A stretch of DNA of 38,191 nt from Enterenecus faecium (GTDB lineage Bacteria; Bacillota; Clostridia; Oscillospirales; Oscillospiraceae): contig DVFO01000034.1 in assembly GCA_018713215.1 (NCBI GenBank), forward strand, positions 1 through 38,191, read 5' to 3'. Below the pieces are notes generated by a model. That model ran no database searches. It had not been told where the DNA came from and was given only the letters and a program-made list of their open reading frames with translations. Each line of letters starts with the position of its first letter. Within the stretch, counting starts at the first letter, position 1. The position numbers were made by a program, and so were the translations under genes. This document shows, piece after piece, positions 24,384 to 32,422 of this stretch.

Positions 24384-25151
24384 ATGATAGAGAAGTTGAA
24401 ACGCCACCAGTTCCTCTTTGAGGAGCTGGTGAAGCGAGATTTTAAGAAGAAGTACAAGCGCACCGTGTTGGGCATGGCCTGGAGCGTGCTCTCGCCCCTG
24501 ATGACCCTGCTGGTGATGCGCCTGGTGTTTACCCAGTTCTTTGGACGGGGGATGGAGCACTACACCACCTATCTGTTCTGTGGTAACCTGATCTTCTCCT
24601 GCTTTAACGAGTCCACCAGCCAGGGTATGACCTCGCTGATGGGCAACGCCAACATCTTTACCAAGGTCAACGTGCCCAAGTACCTGTTTCTGCTCTCCAA
24701 AAACGTGCAGACCCTCATCAACTTTGCCCTGACCTTGGCGGTGTTCTTTGTGTTCTGTCTGTTGGACCAGATCACCTTTACCTGGAAGTTCATTCTGCTC
24801 CTTTACCCCGTGCTGTGCCTGGTGCTGTTCAACATCGGCGTGGGTATGGTGCTGTCCGCCCTGTTTGTCTTTTTCCGGGACGTGCAGTACCTGTGGACCA
24901 TCTTCACCCAGCTTTTGATGTATATGTCCGCCATCTTCTATACCGTGGACATCTACTCCCCCCTGATGCAGAAGCTGTTCTACCTCAACCCGGTGTACAC
25001 CTTCATCTCCTACTTCCGTAAGATCGTCATCTACGGCACCATCCCCACCCCGTGGCACCATGGCCTGATGCTGCTGTATGTGGTGCTGGCTCTGGCTGTG
25101 GGAGCCCTGATCTACAAGAAATACAACACCCAGTTCCTGTATTACGTGTGA
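24384..25151 (+). CDS. Polysaccharide ABC exporter permease (Wzm/TagG-like)
   Basis: A 255-residue membrane protein of the ABC-2 family with about six helices. It opens with a cytoplasmic amphipathic stretch (FEELVKRDFKKKYKRTVLGMAW split after Leu) typical of TagG/Wzm/RfbA permeases. It would pair with the ATPase at 27824-28588 to export an undecaprenyl-linked glycan or teichoic acid. GGGGAG lies before the ATG. Unusually, two glycosylation genes lie between permease and ATPase. Confidence 0.92.
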   Translation: MIEKLKRHQFLFEELVKRDFKKKYKRTVLGMAWSVLSPLMTLLVMRLVFTQFFGRGMEHYTTYLFCGNLIFSCFNESTSQGMTSLMGNANIFTKVNVPKYLFLLSKNVQTLINFALTLAVFFVFCLLDQITFTWKFILLLYPVLCLVLFNIGVGMVLSALFVFFRDVQYLWTIFTQLLMYMSAIFYTVDIYSPLMQKLFYLNPVYTFISYFRKIVIYGTIPTPWHHGLMLLYVVLALAVGALIYKKYNTQFLYYV

Positions 25152-25182
25152 TAAAGGGGAGCGGAGGGTAAGGAGATAACGC

Positions 25183-26865
25183 ATGAAAACCCAAAATCAA
25201 AAACGATATCTGATTCTGCTGGCGTTGGTGCTGGTGTTGGCGGTACAGACCGTCATGATGGGGTACTTCGGCCAGAAAAAGGCCGGGTATCACGTGGACG
25301 AGGTCTATACCTATGAGCTGTCCAACTATCCCGGGACCTTCTTCTCGGAGACCGAGGGCTTTTTGGACACCTGGGTGGACGGCTCCTTCTTCCAGGAGTC
25401 CATGTCTGTGGACGGGCTGGGGGATTTGGACTACTCCATCCCCTACCACAACCAGGAAAACGACGTGCATCCGCCAGTCTACTACTTTGTCATCCACACC
25501 GTCTCTGCCCTGTTCCACGGGGAAGTGAGTAAGTGGATCGGCATTCTGCCCAACATGTTCTTCTGCCTTTTGACCACCGTGCTGCTCTACCTGGTGGCGG
25601 CCCGGCTCTTCCCCAATCGGGTGCTGGCCCTGCTGGTGGCAGCCATGTGGGCTTGGAGCGTGGGAGCTATGACCACGGCGGTGTTCATCCGCATGTACGC
25701 TCTGCTGACCTGCATTGCCACGGCTCTGGTGCTGGTGCACCTGAAAGCCCTGGAGGATGTGCGGCGGGGTAAGCTGAGGAAGAGAACCGCTGCACTGCTC
25801 TTTGTGGTCACTCTGCTGGGCATCCTGACCCAGTATTACTTCCTGGTGCTCTGCTTCTTCCTGTGCGGGATTTTCTTCCTCTACCTGTGTGCCACCCGGC
25901 GGTGGAAGCTGCTGGGGGTGTACACGGTGCTGGAGGGCGGGGCCCTGTGTGCCGCTGTGGCCATCTTCCCCAAGATGCTGTTCCACATCTTTGGCGGCTA
26001 CCGTGGCAAACAGGCCTTCGGCAGCATGGCCACGAAAGAGGGCACCTTGGATGGCCTGAAAAAGGTGGCCAGCACCATCAGCCGCCAGCTCTTCAACGGC
26101 TGGCTCAAGGAGTGCATCCTGCTGGTGGTGGCTGTGGTGGTGGTGTACTTCCTGGTCAAGCACGTGCTGCACCCCCGCCTGTTCCCCAAGGGGGAAGAGG
26201 TGGGCATGGCCGTGGAGATGGATGTGCACATGGACCGCAAGCTGCGCCTGCACATCTCCCATGTGGATGTGGCCGTGGCCCTGCTGGGTGTGGTAGCCGT
26301 AGGCTACTGGGGACTGGTGGGAAAAGTGGCGCCCTATAAGACCGACCGCTACTTCTTCTGCATCTATCCCCTCATCGTCCTGTGCATGGTCTACCTGGGC
26401 TATCGCACCTTGATGCTGCTGGTGCGCAACCCCAAGCGGTGCACCATCGCCCTGGCTGTGGTGGCCCTGGGGATTACCGCGATGTCCTATCGAACCCAGA
26501 CGGTAAACTACCTCTTCCTGGAGACCAACCAGAGAGCCCAGGAGCTGGCGGGGTATGAGGAATATCCCGTCATCATCCTCAGTGTCCAGGGAACCCCGGA
26601 ATTTGCCGATGCCCAGGCCATGGAGTTCCCGGAGCATTCCCAGATCTACCGCTGTGGGGGAAAGGATTTTGCCGCTCTCAGCGATGCCGTGGAGTCCAAG
26701 GACCTGGAGGGCGGGTTCCTGCTGTTCATCCGGGACTTCGGTAAGATGTCCCAGGAGGAAATCCAGGAACAGGTGGAGGCCCAGCTGGACCTGGACCAGT
26801 TTGAGCTCTTGACCAGAATCGGGTGCAACGTCTACTTCTGCACCCTGGAGGAGGCTGCGTCATGA
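25183..26865 (+). CDS. GT-C membrane glycosyltransferase (GT39/ArnT-like)
   Basis: A 560-residue integral membrane protein. After the first helix (residues 8-28) comes the outward loop with the acidic motif HVDEVYTYEL (near 38), then NDVHPPVYYFVIH (near 90). These match the GT39/PMT-like enzymes, which take sugar from polyprenyl-phosphate-sugar on the outer face of the membrane. About ten helices follow, then a soluble C-terminal part of about 120 residues. AAGGAG lies 8 bases before the ATG. The next gene codes for a polyprenyl-phosphate sugar synthase, the usual donor-making partner. The acceptor is probably the exported glycan or teichoic acid. Confidence 0.85.
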   Translation: MKTQNQKRYLILLALVLVLAVQTVMMGYFGQKKAGYHVDEVYTYELSNYPGTFFSETEGFLDTWVDGSFFQESMSVDGLGDLDYSIPYHNQENDVHPPVYYFVIHTVSALFHGEVSKWIGILPNMFFCLLTTVLLYLVAARLFPNRVLALLVAAMWAWSVGAMTTAVFIRMYALLTCIATALVLVHLKALEDVRRGKLRKRTAALLFVVTLLGILTQYYFLVLCFFLCGIFFLYLCATRRWKLLGVYTVLEGGALCAAVAIFPKMLFHIFGGYRGKQAFGSMATKEGTLDGLKKVASTISRQLFNGWLKECILLVVAVVVVYFLVKHVLHPRLFPKGEEVGMAVEMDVHMDRKLRLHISHVDVAVALLGVVAVGYWGLVGKVAPYKTDRYFFCIYPLIVLCMVYLGYRTLMLLVRNPKRCTIALAVVALGITAMSYRTQTVNYLFLETNQRAQELAGYEEYPVIILSVQGTPEFADAQAMEFPEHSQIYRCGGKDFAALSDAVESKDLEGGFLLFIRDFGKMSQEEIQEQVEAQLDLDQFELLTRIGCNVYFCTLEEAAS

Positions 26866-27827
26866 TGATTACCGTGGTGGTGCCCTGCTACAACGAGGAG
26901 CAGGCCCTGCCTTACTTTATTCCGGAAATTCAACAGGTGGCCAAGACCTTGGAGACGCAGTACCAGGTGGCCCTGGAGGTGCTGCTGGTCAACGACGGCT
27001 CCAAGGACGGCACCCTGTCCCTCATGCGCACCTACGCCGGGCAGTACAAAAATGTCCGATACCTCTCCTTCTCCCGAAACTTCGGCAAGGAGGCGGCCAT
27101 TTATGCGGGCCTGGAACACGCCAAGGGGGACTATGTGGCCATCATGGACGCGGATATGCAGGACCCTCCAGCGCTGCTGCCCCAGATGTATGAGATTCTC
27201 CGGGACGAGCCCTACGACTCGGTGGCCACCCGCCGGGTGGACCGGGCGGGAGAGCCCCCCATCCGCAGCTTTTTTGCCCGCACCTTCTACAAGCTCATCA
27301 ACCGCATTTCCGATGCGGACATTGTGGACGGCGCCCGGGACTACCGGCTGATGAAGCGGGCTATGGTGGACGCCATCCTGTCCATGAAGGAATATAACCG
27401 CTTCTCAAAAGGCATTTTCGGCTGGGTGGGCTTCCGCACCAAGTGGCTGCCCTATGAGAATGTGCAGCGGGTGGCAGGGGAGACCAAGTGGTCCTTCTGG
27501 AAGCTGTTTCTCTACTCCATCGAGGGCATCGTGGCCTTTTCCACCGCCCCTCTGGCCATGGCCTCGGTGTTCGGCATCATCACCTGCCTGTGCGCCGCCC
27601 TGGCCCTGTGCTTTATCCTGGTGCGCACCATCCTCTTTGGCGACCCGGTGGAGGGCTGGCCCAGCATGATGTGCGTGATGCTCTTCTTGGGGGGCATCCA
27701 GCTGCTATCCATCGGCGTCATTGGTCAGTACCTGGCCAAGACCTATCTGGAAACCAAGCATCGTCCCATCTACATCCTGCAAGAGAGCAGCGATGGCACT
27801 AAAAAGGATGAAGGGGTACAATCATGA
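26862..27827 (+). CDS. Polyprenyl-phosphate glycosyltransferase (GtrB/DPM-like GT2)
   Basis: A 321-residue protein. The N-terminal GT2 domain has TVVVPCYNEEQALPYF (residue 4), LVNDGSKDGT (near 42), SFSRNFGKEAAIYAGLEHA (near 70) and MDADMQDPP (near 97), the signature set of DPM1/GtrB/ArnC enzymes. Two C-terminal membrane helices (about 230-255 and 270-295) match GtrB. It makes polyprenyl-phosphate-sugar from a nucleotide sugar for use outside the membrane, most likely by the GT-C enzyme encoded just before. The ATG at 26862 overlaps the previous stop, with GGAGGAGG upstream. Confidence 0.93.
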   Translation: MMITVVVPCYNEEQALPYFIPEIQQVAKTLETQYQVALEVLLVNDGSKDGTLSLMRTYAGQYKNVRYLSFSRNFGKEAAIYAGLEHAKGDYVAIMDADMQDPPALLPQMYEILRDEPYDSVATRRVDRAGEPPIRSFFARTFYKLINRISDADIVDGARDYRLMKRAMVDAILSMKEYNRFSKGIFGWVGFRTKWLPYENVQRVAGETKWSFWKLFLYSIEGIVAFSTAPLAMASVFGIITCLCAALALCFILVRTILFGDPVEGWPSMMCVMLFLGGIQLLSIGVIGQYLAKTYLETKHRPIYILQESSDGTKKDEGVQS

Positions 27828-28588
27828 GTATTTTGGAAGTGAATAACGTCTCCATCCGGTATATGACGGGAGATTTTAAAGACATCGGCATCAAGGAGTA
27901 TGTCACCCGCCGCCTGCGGGGCAAGTACGAGGTGAAGAAGTTCTGGGCGGACAAGCACGTCACCTTCTCCCTGGAAAAGGGGGACATGCTGGGCATCATC
28001 GGCACCAACGGTGCGGGCAAATCCACCCTGTTGAAGGCCATTTCCGGCATCATGGAGCCCACCGAGGGGTACGTACACCGAGAGGGCACCATTGCCGCCC
28101 TGCTGGAGCTGGCCAGCGGCTTTGACGGGGACCTGACGGTGCGGGAAAACACCTACCTCCGTGGAGCCATGCTGGGCTATACCCGCAAGTTCATGAACGA
28201 GATGTACGACCAGATCATCGAGTTTGCCGACCTGAAGGAGTTTGAGGACCGCCCCTTTAAACAGCTGTCCTCAGGCATGAAGTCCCGTCTGGCCTTCTCC
28301 ATTGCCTGCCTGGTCCAGCCGGACATCCTCATCCTGGACGAGGTGCTGTCCGTGGGCGACGGCGCGTTCCGCCGCAAGAGCGAGGCCAAGATGAAGGAGA
28401 TCATCTACGGCGGCGCCACCTCCATTCTGGTCTCCCACTCCCTGGAGCAGGTCCGGGAGATGTGCACCAAGATTTTGTGGCTGCACAAGGGTCACCAGGT
28501 GGAGTTCGGAGACGACGTCCAGGGCATCTGCGACCGCTATCAGGAGATGCTGGACGGCAAGCGGAAGATCGAGGTCCCCGCTGACTGA
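27824..28588 (+). CDS. Polysaccharide ABC exporter ATPase (Wzt/TagH-like)
   Basis: A 254-residue ABC ATPase: Walker A GTNGAGKST (60-68), signature LSSGMKSRL (near 146), Walker B ILILDEVLSVGD (near 166) and the H-loop SHSLEQV (near 202). The early YVTRRLRGKYEVKKFWA is typical of TagH/Wzt. It ends without the C-terminal carbohydrate-binding domain of O9a-type Wzt, so it resembles the short TagH/RfbE forms. It powers the permease encoded at 24384-25151. The ATGA at 27824 overlaps the previous stop. Last gene of the operon, followed by a terminator. Confidence 0.94.
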   Translation: MSILEVNNVSIRYMTGDFKDIGIKEYVTRRLRGKYEVKKFWADKHVTFSLEKGDMLGIIGTNGAGKSTLLKAISGIMEPTEGYVHREGTIAALLELASGFDGDLTVRENTYLRGAMLGYTRKFMNEMYDQIIEFADLKEFEDRPFKQLSSGMKSRLAFSIACLVQPDILILDEVLSVGDGAFRRKSEAKMKEIIYGGATSILVSHSLEQVREMCTKILWLHKGHQVEFGDDVQGICDRYQEMLDGKRKIEVPAD

Positions 28589-28604
28589 ACCATCCTCTAT
28601 ATCA

Positions 28605-28634
28605 ACCCCCTCGCCCCATGGGCAGGGGGGTTTT
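28605..28634 (+). terminator. Terminator of the glycan operon
   Basis: A GC-rich stem (ACCCCCTCGCCC at 28604-28615 with GGGCAGGGGGGT at 28620-28631) with one weak and one mismatched pair, followed by TTTT. It lies about 16 bases after the last stop of the operon. Confidence 0.8.
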
Positions 28635-28658
28635 CCTTGCGGAAAAAACATCGGTCAC

Positions 28659-28703
28659 AGTGCAAAAAAGGCACTACTCAACGGGGCGAAAAGGTGGTAT
28701 AAT
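28659..28703 (+). promoter_or_regulatory. Promoter region of the alcohol dehydrogenase gene
   Basis: A perfect TATAAT (28698-28703) lies about 107 bases before the start codon. The -35 region at 17 bases (TACTCA, 28675-28680) is poor, suggesting an activator. The inverted repeat AGTGC (28659-28663) / GCACT (28671-28675) lies where such a factor might bind. Confidence 0.5.
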
Positions 28704-28758
28704 CCCACAAAGGGCGTTGACCGTGCTGACTCCCTGTAAGGCTCGTACACCATAGGCT

Positions 28759-28782
28759 GTCTGTCCCGGAGTGGGGACAGAC
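28759..28782 (+). promoter_or_regulatory. Leader hairpin before the alcohol dehydrogenase gene
   Basis: Nine-base arms GTCTGTCCC (28759-28767) and GGGACAGAC (28774-28782) with a 6-base loop, in the roughly 100-base leader. It has no T-tract after it and ends about 13 bases before the ribosome-binding site. It may be an operator or an mRNA-stabilising hairpin; I do not recognise a known riboswitch. Confidence 0.5.
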
Positions 28783-28809
28783 CACACCACACATATGGAG
28801 GTAATCAGT

Positions 28810-30018
28810 ATGCGTTTTACTCTTCCCCGTGATCTGTACCATGGAAAAGGCTCTCTGGAGGAGCTGAAGAACCTGAAGGGCACCCGTGCATTCGTCGTCA
28901 CCGGCGGTGGCAGCATGAAGCGATTTGGCTTCCTGGCCCGGGTAGAGAATGCCCTGAAGGAAGCGGGCATGGAGGTACATATTTTTGAGGGCGTGGAGCC
29001 CGATCCCAGCGTCACCACCGTAATGCGAGGCGCTGAGGAAATGCGCCAGTTCCAGCCCGACTGGATTGTGGCCATCGGCGGCGGCAGCCCCATCGATGCA
29101 GCCAAGGCCATGTGGGCGTTCTATGAGTACCCCGACGTCACCTTCGACGACCTCATCGTCCCCTTCAACTTCCCCACCCTGCGGCAGAAGGCCCATTTCT
29201 GTGCCATCCCCTCCACCTCCGGCACCGCCACTGAGGTGACTGCCTTCTCCGTCATCACCGACTACGACAAGGGCATCAAGTACCCCCTGGCCGACTTCAA
29301 CATCACCCCCGATGTGGCCATTGTGGACCCCGAGCTGGCCGAGAAGATGCCCCCCAAGCTCACCGCTCACACCGGTATGGACGCCATGACTCACGCCATT
29401 GAGGCCTATGTGTCCACCGTCCACTGCGACTACACTGACCCCCTGGCCCTCCACGCCATCCAGATGGTGCACAACGACTTGAAGAAGTCCTATGAGGGTG
29501 ACATGGATGCCCGGGACCGGATGCACAACGCCCAGTGCCTGGCTGGCATGGCCTTCTCCAACGCCCTGCTGGGTATCGTCCACTCCATGGCCCACAAGAC
29601 CGGAGCCGTGTTTGAGGGCGGTCACATCATCCACGGCGCAGCCAACGCCATGTACCTGCCCAAGGTCATCCAGTACAACGCCAAGAACCCCGAGGCCGCC
29701 CAGCGCTACGCCTACATCGCCCGCTTCATGGGCCTGGAGGGCAGCGACACCCAGTCCCTGGTGGCCGCTCTGGTGGCCGAGCTGCGCCACATGAACGATG
29801 AGCTGAACATTCCCCGGTGCATTGCCCACTACGGCGAGGGCGGCACCATTGCCGAGCAGGGCTTCGTGGGCGAAGAGGAGTTCCTCTCTAAGCTGCCGGA
29901 GATCGCCAAGAACGCCCTGGGCGACGCCTGCACCGGCTCCAACCCCCGCCAGCCCGACCAGGCGGACATGGAGAAGCTGCTCCGGGCTTGCTATTACGAC
30001 CTGGACGTTGACTTTTAA
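28810..30018 (+). CDS. Iron-containing alcohol dehydrogenase
   Basis: A 402-residue group III alcohol dehydrogenase, cytoplasmic, probably reducing an aldehyde to an alcohol with NAD(P)H. The nucleotide-binding AIGGGSPIDAAKAMW lies near residue 90, STSGTATEVT near 140, and the metal-binding Asp and three His lie in the usual regions (IVDPELAEKMPP; GMDAMTHAIEAY; HSMAHKTGAVFEGGHIIHG split mid-motif). It resembles butanol or 1,3-propanediol dehydrogenases; the substrate is not certain. The ATG at 28810 has GGAGG 8 bases upstream. Monocistronic, with its own promoter region and a strong terminator, next to nfnAB, which suits redox balancing during fermentation. Confidence 0.93.
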   Translation: MRFTLPRDLYHGKGSLEELKNLKGTRAFVVTGGGSMKRFGFLARVENALKEAGMEVHIFEGVEPDPSVTTVMRGAEEMRQFQPDWIVAIGGGSPIDAAKAMWAFYEYPDVTFDDLIVPFNFPTLRQKAHFCAIPSTSGTATEVTAFSVITDYDKGIKYPLADFNITPDVAIVDPELAEKMPPKLTAHTGMDAMTHAIEAYVSTVHCDYTDPLALHAIQMVHNDLKKSYEGDMDARDRMHNAQCLAGMAFSNALLGIVHSMAHKTGAVFEGGHIIHGAANAMYLPKVIQYNAKNPEAAQRYAYIARFMGLEGSDTQSLVAALVAELRHMNDELNIPRCIAHYGEGGTIAEQGFVGEEEFLSKLPEIAKNALGDACTGSNPRQPDQADMEKLLRACYYDLDVDF

Positions 30019-30031
30019 TCCTTTAGCGTGT

Positions 30032-30072
30032 AAAATAGGGGGAGGGGAATGGCTCTCCCCCTATTTTCTTTT
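30032..30072 (+). terminator. Terminator after the alcohol dehydrogenase gene
   Basis: Thirteen-base perfect arms AAAATAGGGGGAG (30032-30044) and CTCCCCCTATTTT (30055-30067) followed by CTTTT. It lies 30 bases before the nfnA start. I see no clear promoter between the two, so nfnA may depend on read-through. Confidence 0.93.
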
Positions 30073-30101
30073 GCGCGATACCCTCATGGAAGGAGATTGT
30101 T

Positions 30102-30944
30102 ATGTTTCGAATTGCGGAAAAAACCCCGCTGAACCCCACCGTCACCAAGATGGTCATCGAGGCCCCTCTGGTGGCCAAGAAGGCGCAGCCGGGTCAGTTT
30201 ATCATTGTACGCCCCTTCGAGGACTCCGAGCGGATTCCTCTGACCATTGCCGACTTTGACCGCCAGGCCGGTACCATCACCATTATTTTTCAGATCGTCG
30301 GCGGCACCACCATGGAGCTCAACCAGCTGGAGGCGGGCCAGTCTGTCCACGACTTTGTGGGCCCCCTGGGCCGGGCCAGTGAGCTGGAGGGCCTGAAGAA
30401 GGTGGCCGTGGTGGGCGGCGGCGTGGGCTGCGCCATCGCCTATCCCACCGCCAAGCGCCTCCACGAGCTGGGGGCCGAGGTGCACTCCATCGTGGGCTTC
30501 CGCTCCAAGGACCTGGTGATTTTGGAGCAGGAGTTTGAGGCGGTGTCTGACCACATGGCAAAGATGAGCGACGACGGCACCTGGGGCGAGAAGGGCCTGG
30601 TGACCAACGCCCTGGAGGCCCTCATTCAGGCGGGCAACCAGTACGACGAGGTCATCGCCATCGGGCCCCTCATCATGATGAAGTTTGTCTGCAAGCTCAC
30701 CGAGAAGTACGGCATCAAGACCACCGTGTCCATGAACCCCATCATGATCGACGGCACCGGCATGTGCGGCGGCTGCCGCCTCACCGTGGGCGGCGTGACC
30801 AAGTTCGCCTGTGTGGACGGCCCCGACTTTGACGGCCATCAGGTGGACTTTGACGAGGCCATGCACCGGGGCTCCACCTACCGGGAGTTTGAGACCCACG
30901 CCCGGGAGGCCTCTTGTAATCTGCTCAACAAGGAGGTGCAGTGA
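30102..30944 (+). CDS. nfnA: NADH-dependent ferredoxin:NADP+ oxidoreductase, small subunit
   Basis: The small subunit of the cytoplasmic electron-bifurcating transhydrogenase NfnAB, which couples NADH and reduced ferredoxin to make NADPH. It has 280 residues. It holds an FAD domain (residues 1-95, with PGQFIIVRPF and RIPLTIADFD), an NAD domain (VAVVGGGVGCAIAYP, 101-115) and a C-terminal [2Fe-2S] region with Cys222, Cys225 and Cys237 in MCGGCRL...FAC. No fourth Cys is in place, matching a family in which Asp can be a ligand. GGAAGGAG lies 6 bases before the ATG. nfnB follows after 2 bases. Confidence 0.93.
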   Translation: MFRIAEKTPLNPTVTKMVIEAPLVAKKAQPGQFIIVRPFEDSERIPLTIADFDRQAGTITIIFQIVGGTTMELNQLEAGQSVHDFVGPLGRASELEGLKKVAVVGGGVGCAIAYPTAKRLHELGAEVHSIVGFRSKDLVILEQEFEAVSDHMAKMSDDGTWGEKGLVTNALEALIQAGNQYDEVIAIGPLIMMKFVCKLTEKYGIKTTVSMNPIMIDGTGMCGGCRLTVGGVTKFACVDGPDFDGHQVDFDEAMHRGSTYREFETHAREASCNLLNKEVQ

Positions 30945-30946
30945 GC

Positions 30947-32347
30947 ATGGCACACCAGATCAACATGGACCCCTGCAAGTGCCCCATGCCCAGCCAGGAG
31001 CCCCAGGTGAGAAACCACAACTTTGACGAGGTAGCTCTGGGCTACACCGCTGAGATGGCGGTCAGCGAGGCCAAGCGCTGCCTGAACTGCAAGAATAAGC
31101 CCTGCCAGACCGGGTGCCCCGTGGGCATCGACATCCCCGCCTTCATCGGCAAGGTGGCCGAGGAGGACTTTGAGGGGGCCTATCAGGTGCTCTCCGCCTC
31201 CAGCGCTCTGCCCGCCGTGTGTGGGCGTGTCTGCCCCCAGGAGAACCAGTGTGAGGGCAAGTGCGTCCGGGGCATCAAGGGCGAGAGCGTGGGCATTGGA
31301 CGCTTGGAGCGGTTTGTGGCCGACTGGCACCGGGAGCACGTCACTGACACCCCCGTCAAGCCCCAGCCCAACGGCCACAAGGTGGCCATCATCGGCGCTG
31401 GCCCCTCCGGCCTCACTGCCGCGGGTGACCTGGCCAAGCTGGGCTATGCGGTTACCATCTATGAGGCCCTCCACCTGGCGGGCGGCGTGCTGGTGTACGG
31501 CATCCCCGAGTTCCGTCTGCCCAAGGCCATTGTGCAGCATGAGATTGACGGCCTCAAGGCGCTGGGCGTGGACATCGAGACCAACATGGTCATCGGCAAG
31601 GTGCTCACCATTGACGAGCTCATGGGCGAGTACGGCTTCGAGGCGGTGTACATCGCCAGCGGCGCTGGCCTGCCCCGGTTTATGGGCATCCCCGGCGAGA
31701 GCCTCAAGGGGGTGTACTCCGCCAACGAGTACCTCACCCGTATCAACCTCATGAAGGCCTACCAGCCCGGCAGCAAGACCCCCATCATGCACAGCCACAA
31801 GGTGGCGGTGGTGGGCGGCGGCAACGTGGCCATGGATGCCGCCCGCTGCGCCAAGCGCCTGGGTGCCGAAGAGGTGTACATCGTCTACCGCCGGGGCATG
31901 GAGGAGCTCCCCGCCCGGAAGGAAGAGGTGGAGCACGCCCAGGAGGAGGGTATCATCTTCAAGACCCTCACCAACCCCGTGGAGGTGCTGGGCGACGAGG
32001 ATGGCCGTGTCCGTGGCATGGCGTGTATTGAGATGGAGCTGGGAGAGCCCGACGCCTCCGGCCGCCGCCGTCCCGTGGAGAAGCCGGACAGCCGCTTTGA
32101 GCTGGAGGTGGACACCATGATCATGTCCATCGGCACCAGCCCCAACCCCCTCATCCGGTCCACCACCCCCGGTCTGGAGACCAACCGCCACGGCTGCATC
32201 GTCACCAACGGGGACGATGGTCTCACCAGCCGAGAGGGCGTGTATGCCGGCGGCGATGCCGTCACTGGCGCCGCCACGGTGATTCTGGCCATGGGAGCCG
32301 GCAAGCAGGCCGCCGCTGCCATCCATGAGTACATCCAAAACAAGTAA
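30947..32347 (+). CDS. nfnB: NADH-dependent ferredoxin:NADP+ oxidoreductase, large subunit (GltD-like)
   Basis: The large subunit of NfnAB; the isolated family is often labelled NADPH-dependent glutamate synthase small chain (GltA). It has 466 residues. The N-terminal domain binds two [4Fe-4S] clusters (CLNCKNKPCQTGCP near 40; CGRVCPQENQCEGKC near 88). FAD binds at GAGPSGLTAAGDLA (near 148) and NADPH at GGGNVAMDAARCAKRLG (near 288). The ATG at 30947 has AAGGAGG 10 bases upstream; the GTG at 30941 is too close. With nfnA directly before it and no glutamate synthase large subunit nearby, the Nfn role is preferred. Confidence 0.94.
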   Translation: MAHQINMDPCKCPMPSQEPQVRNHNFDEVALGYTAEMAVSEAKRCLNCKNKPCQTGCPVGIDIPAFIGKVAEEDFEGAYQVLSASSALPAVCGRVCPQENQCEGKCVRGIKGESVGIGRLERFVADWHREHVTDTPVKPQPNGHKVAIIGAGPSGLTAAGDLAKLGYAVTIYEALHLAGGVLVYGIPEFRLPKAIVQHEIDGLKALGVDIETNMVIGKVLTIDELMGEYGFEAVYIASGAGLPRFMGIPGESLKGVYSANEYLTRINLMKAYQPGSKTPIMHSHKVAVVGGGNVAMDAARCAKRLGAEEVYIVYRRGMEELPARKEEVEHAQEEGIIFKTLTNPVEVLGDEDGRVRGMACIEMELGEPDASGRRRPVEKPDSRFELEVDTMIMSIGTSPNPLIRSTTPGLETNRHGCIVTNGDDGLTSREGVYAGGDAVTGAATVILAMGAGKQAAAAIHEYIQNK

Positions 32348-32358
32348 TAGAACCACAA

Positions 32359-32388
32359 GAGGGCCCTCCGGTTTCCCGGAGGGCCCTC
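32359..32388. terminator. Hairpin between convergent nfnB and rsiV-like genes
   Basis: Thirteen-base perfect arms GAGGGCCCTCCGG (32359-32371) and CCGGAGGGCCCTC (32376-32388) with a 4-base loop. The following bases (ATTCTCTC) are only partly T-rich. It probably ends nfnAB transcription and, on the other strand, may serve the sigma operon. Confidence 0.75.
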
Positions 32389-32422
32389 ATTCTCTCGTCC
32401 CTCGGCTGTGCCGGGGAATTTT

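Noticed and set aside
28759..28782. Leader hairpin as an intrinsic terminator or T-box
   Set aside because: No T-tract follows, and no T-box specifier or antiterminator sequence is visible; kept only as an unspecified leader hairpin.
30947..32347. NfnB gene as the small subunit of glutamate synthase
   Set aside because: No large subunit is nearby, and nfnA lies directly upstream in the same transcript, which is the Nfn arrangement.
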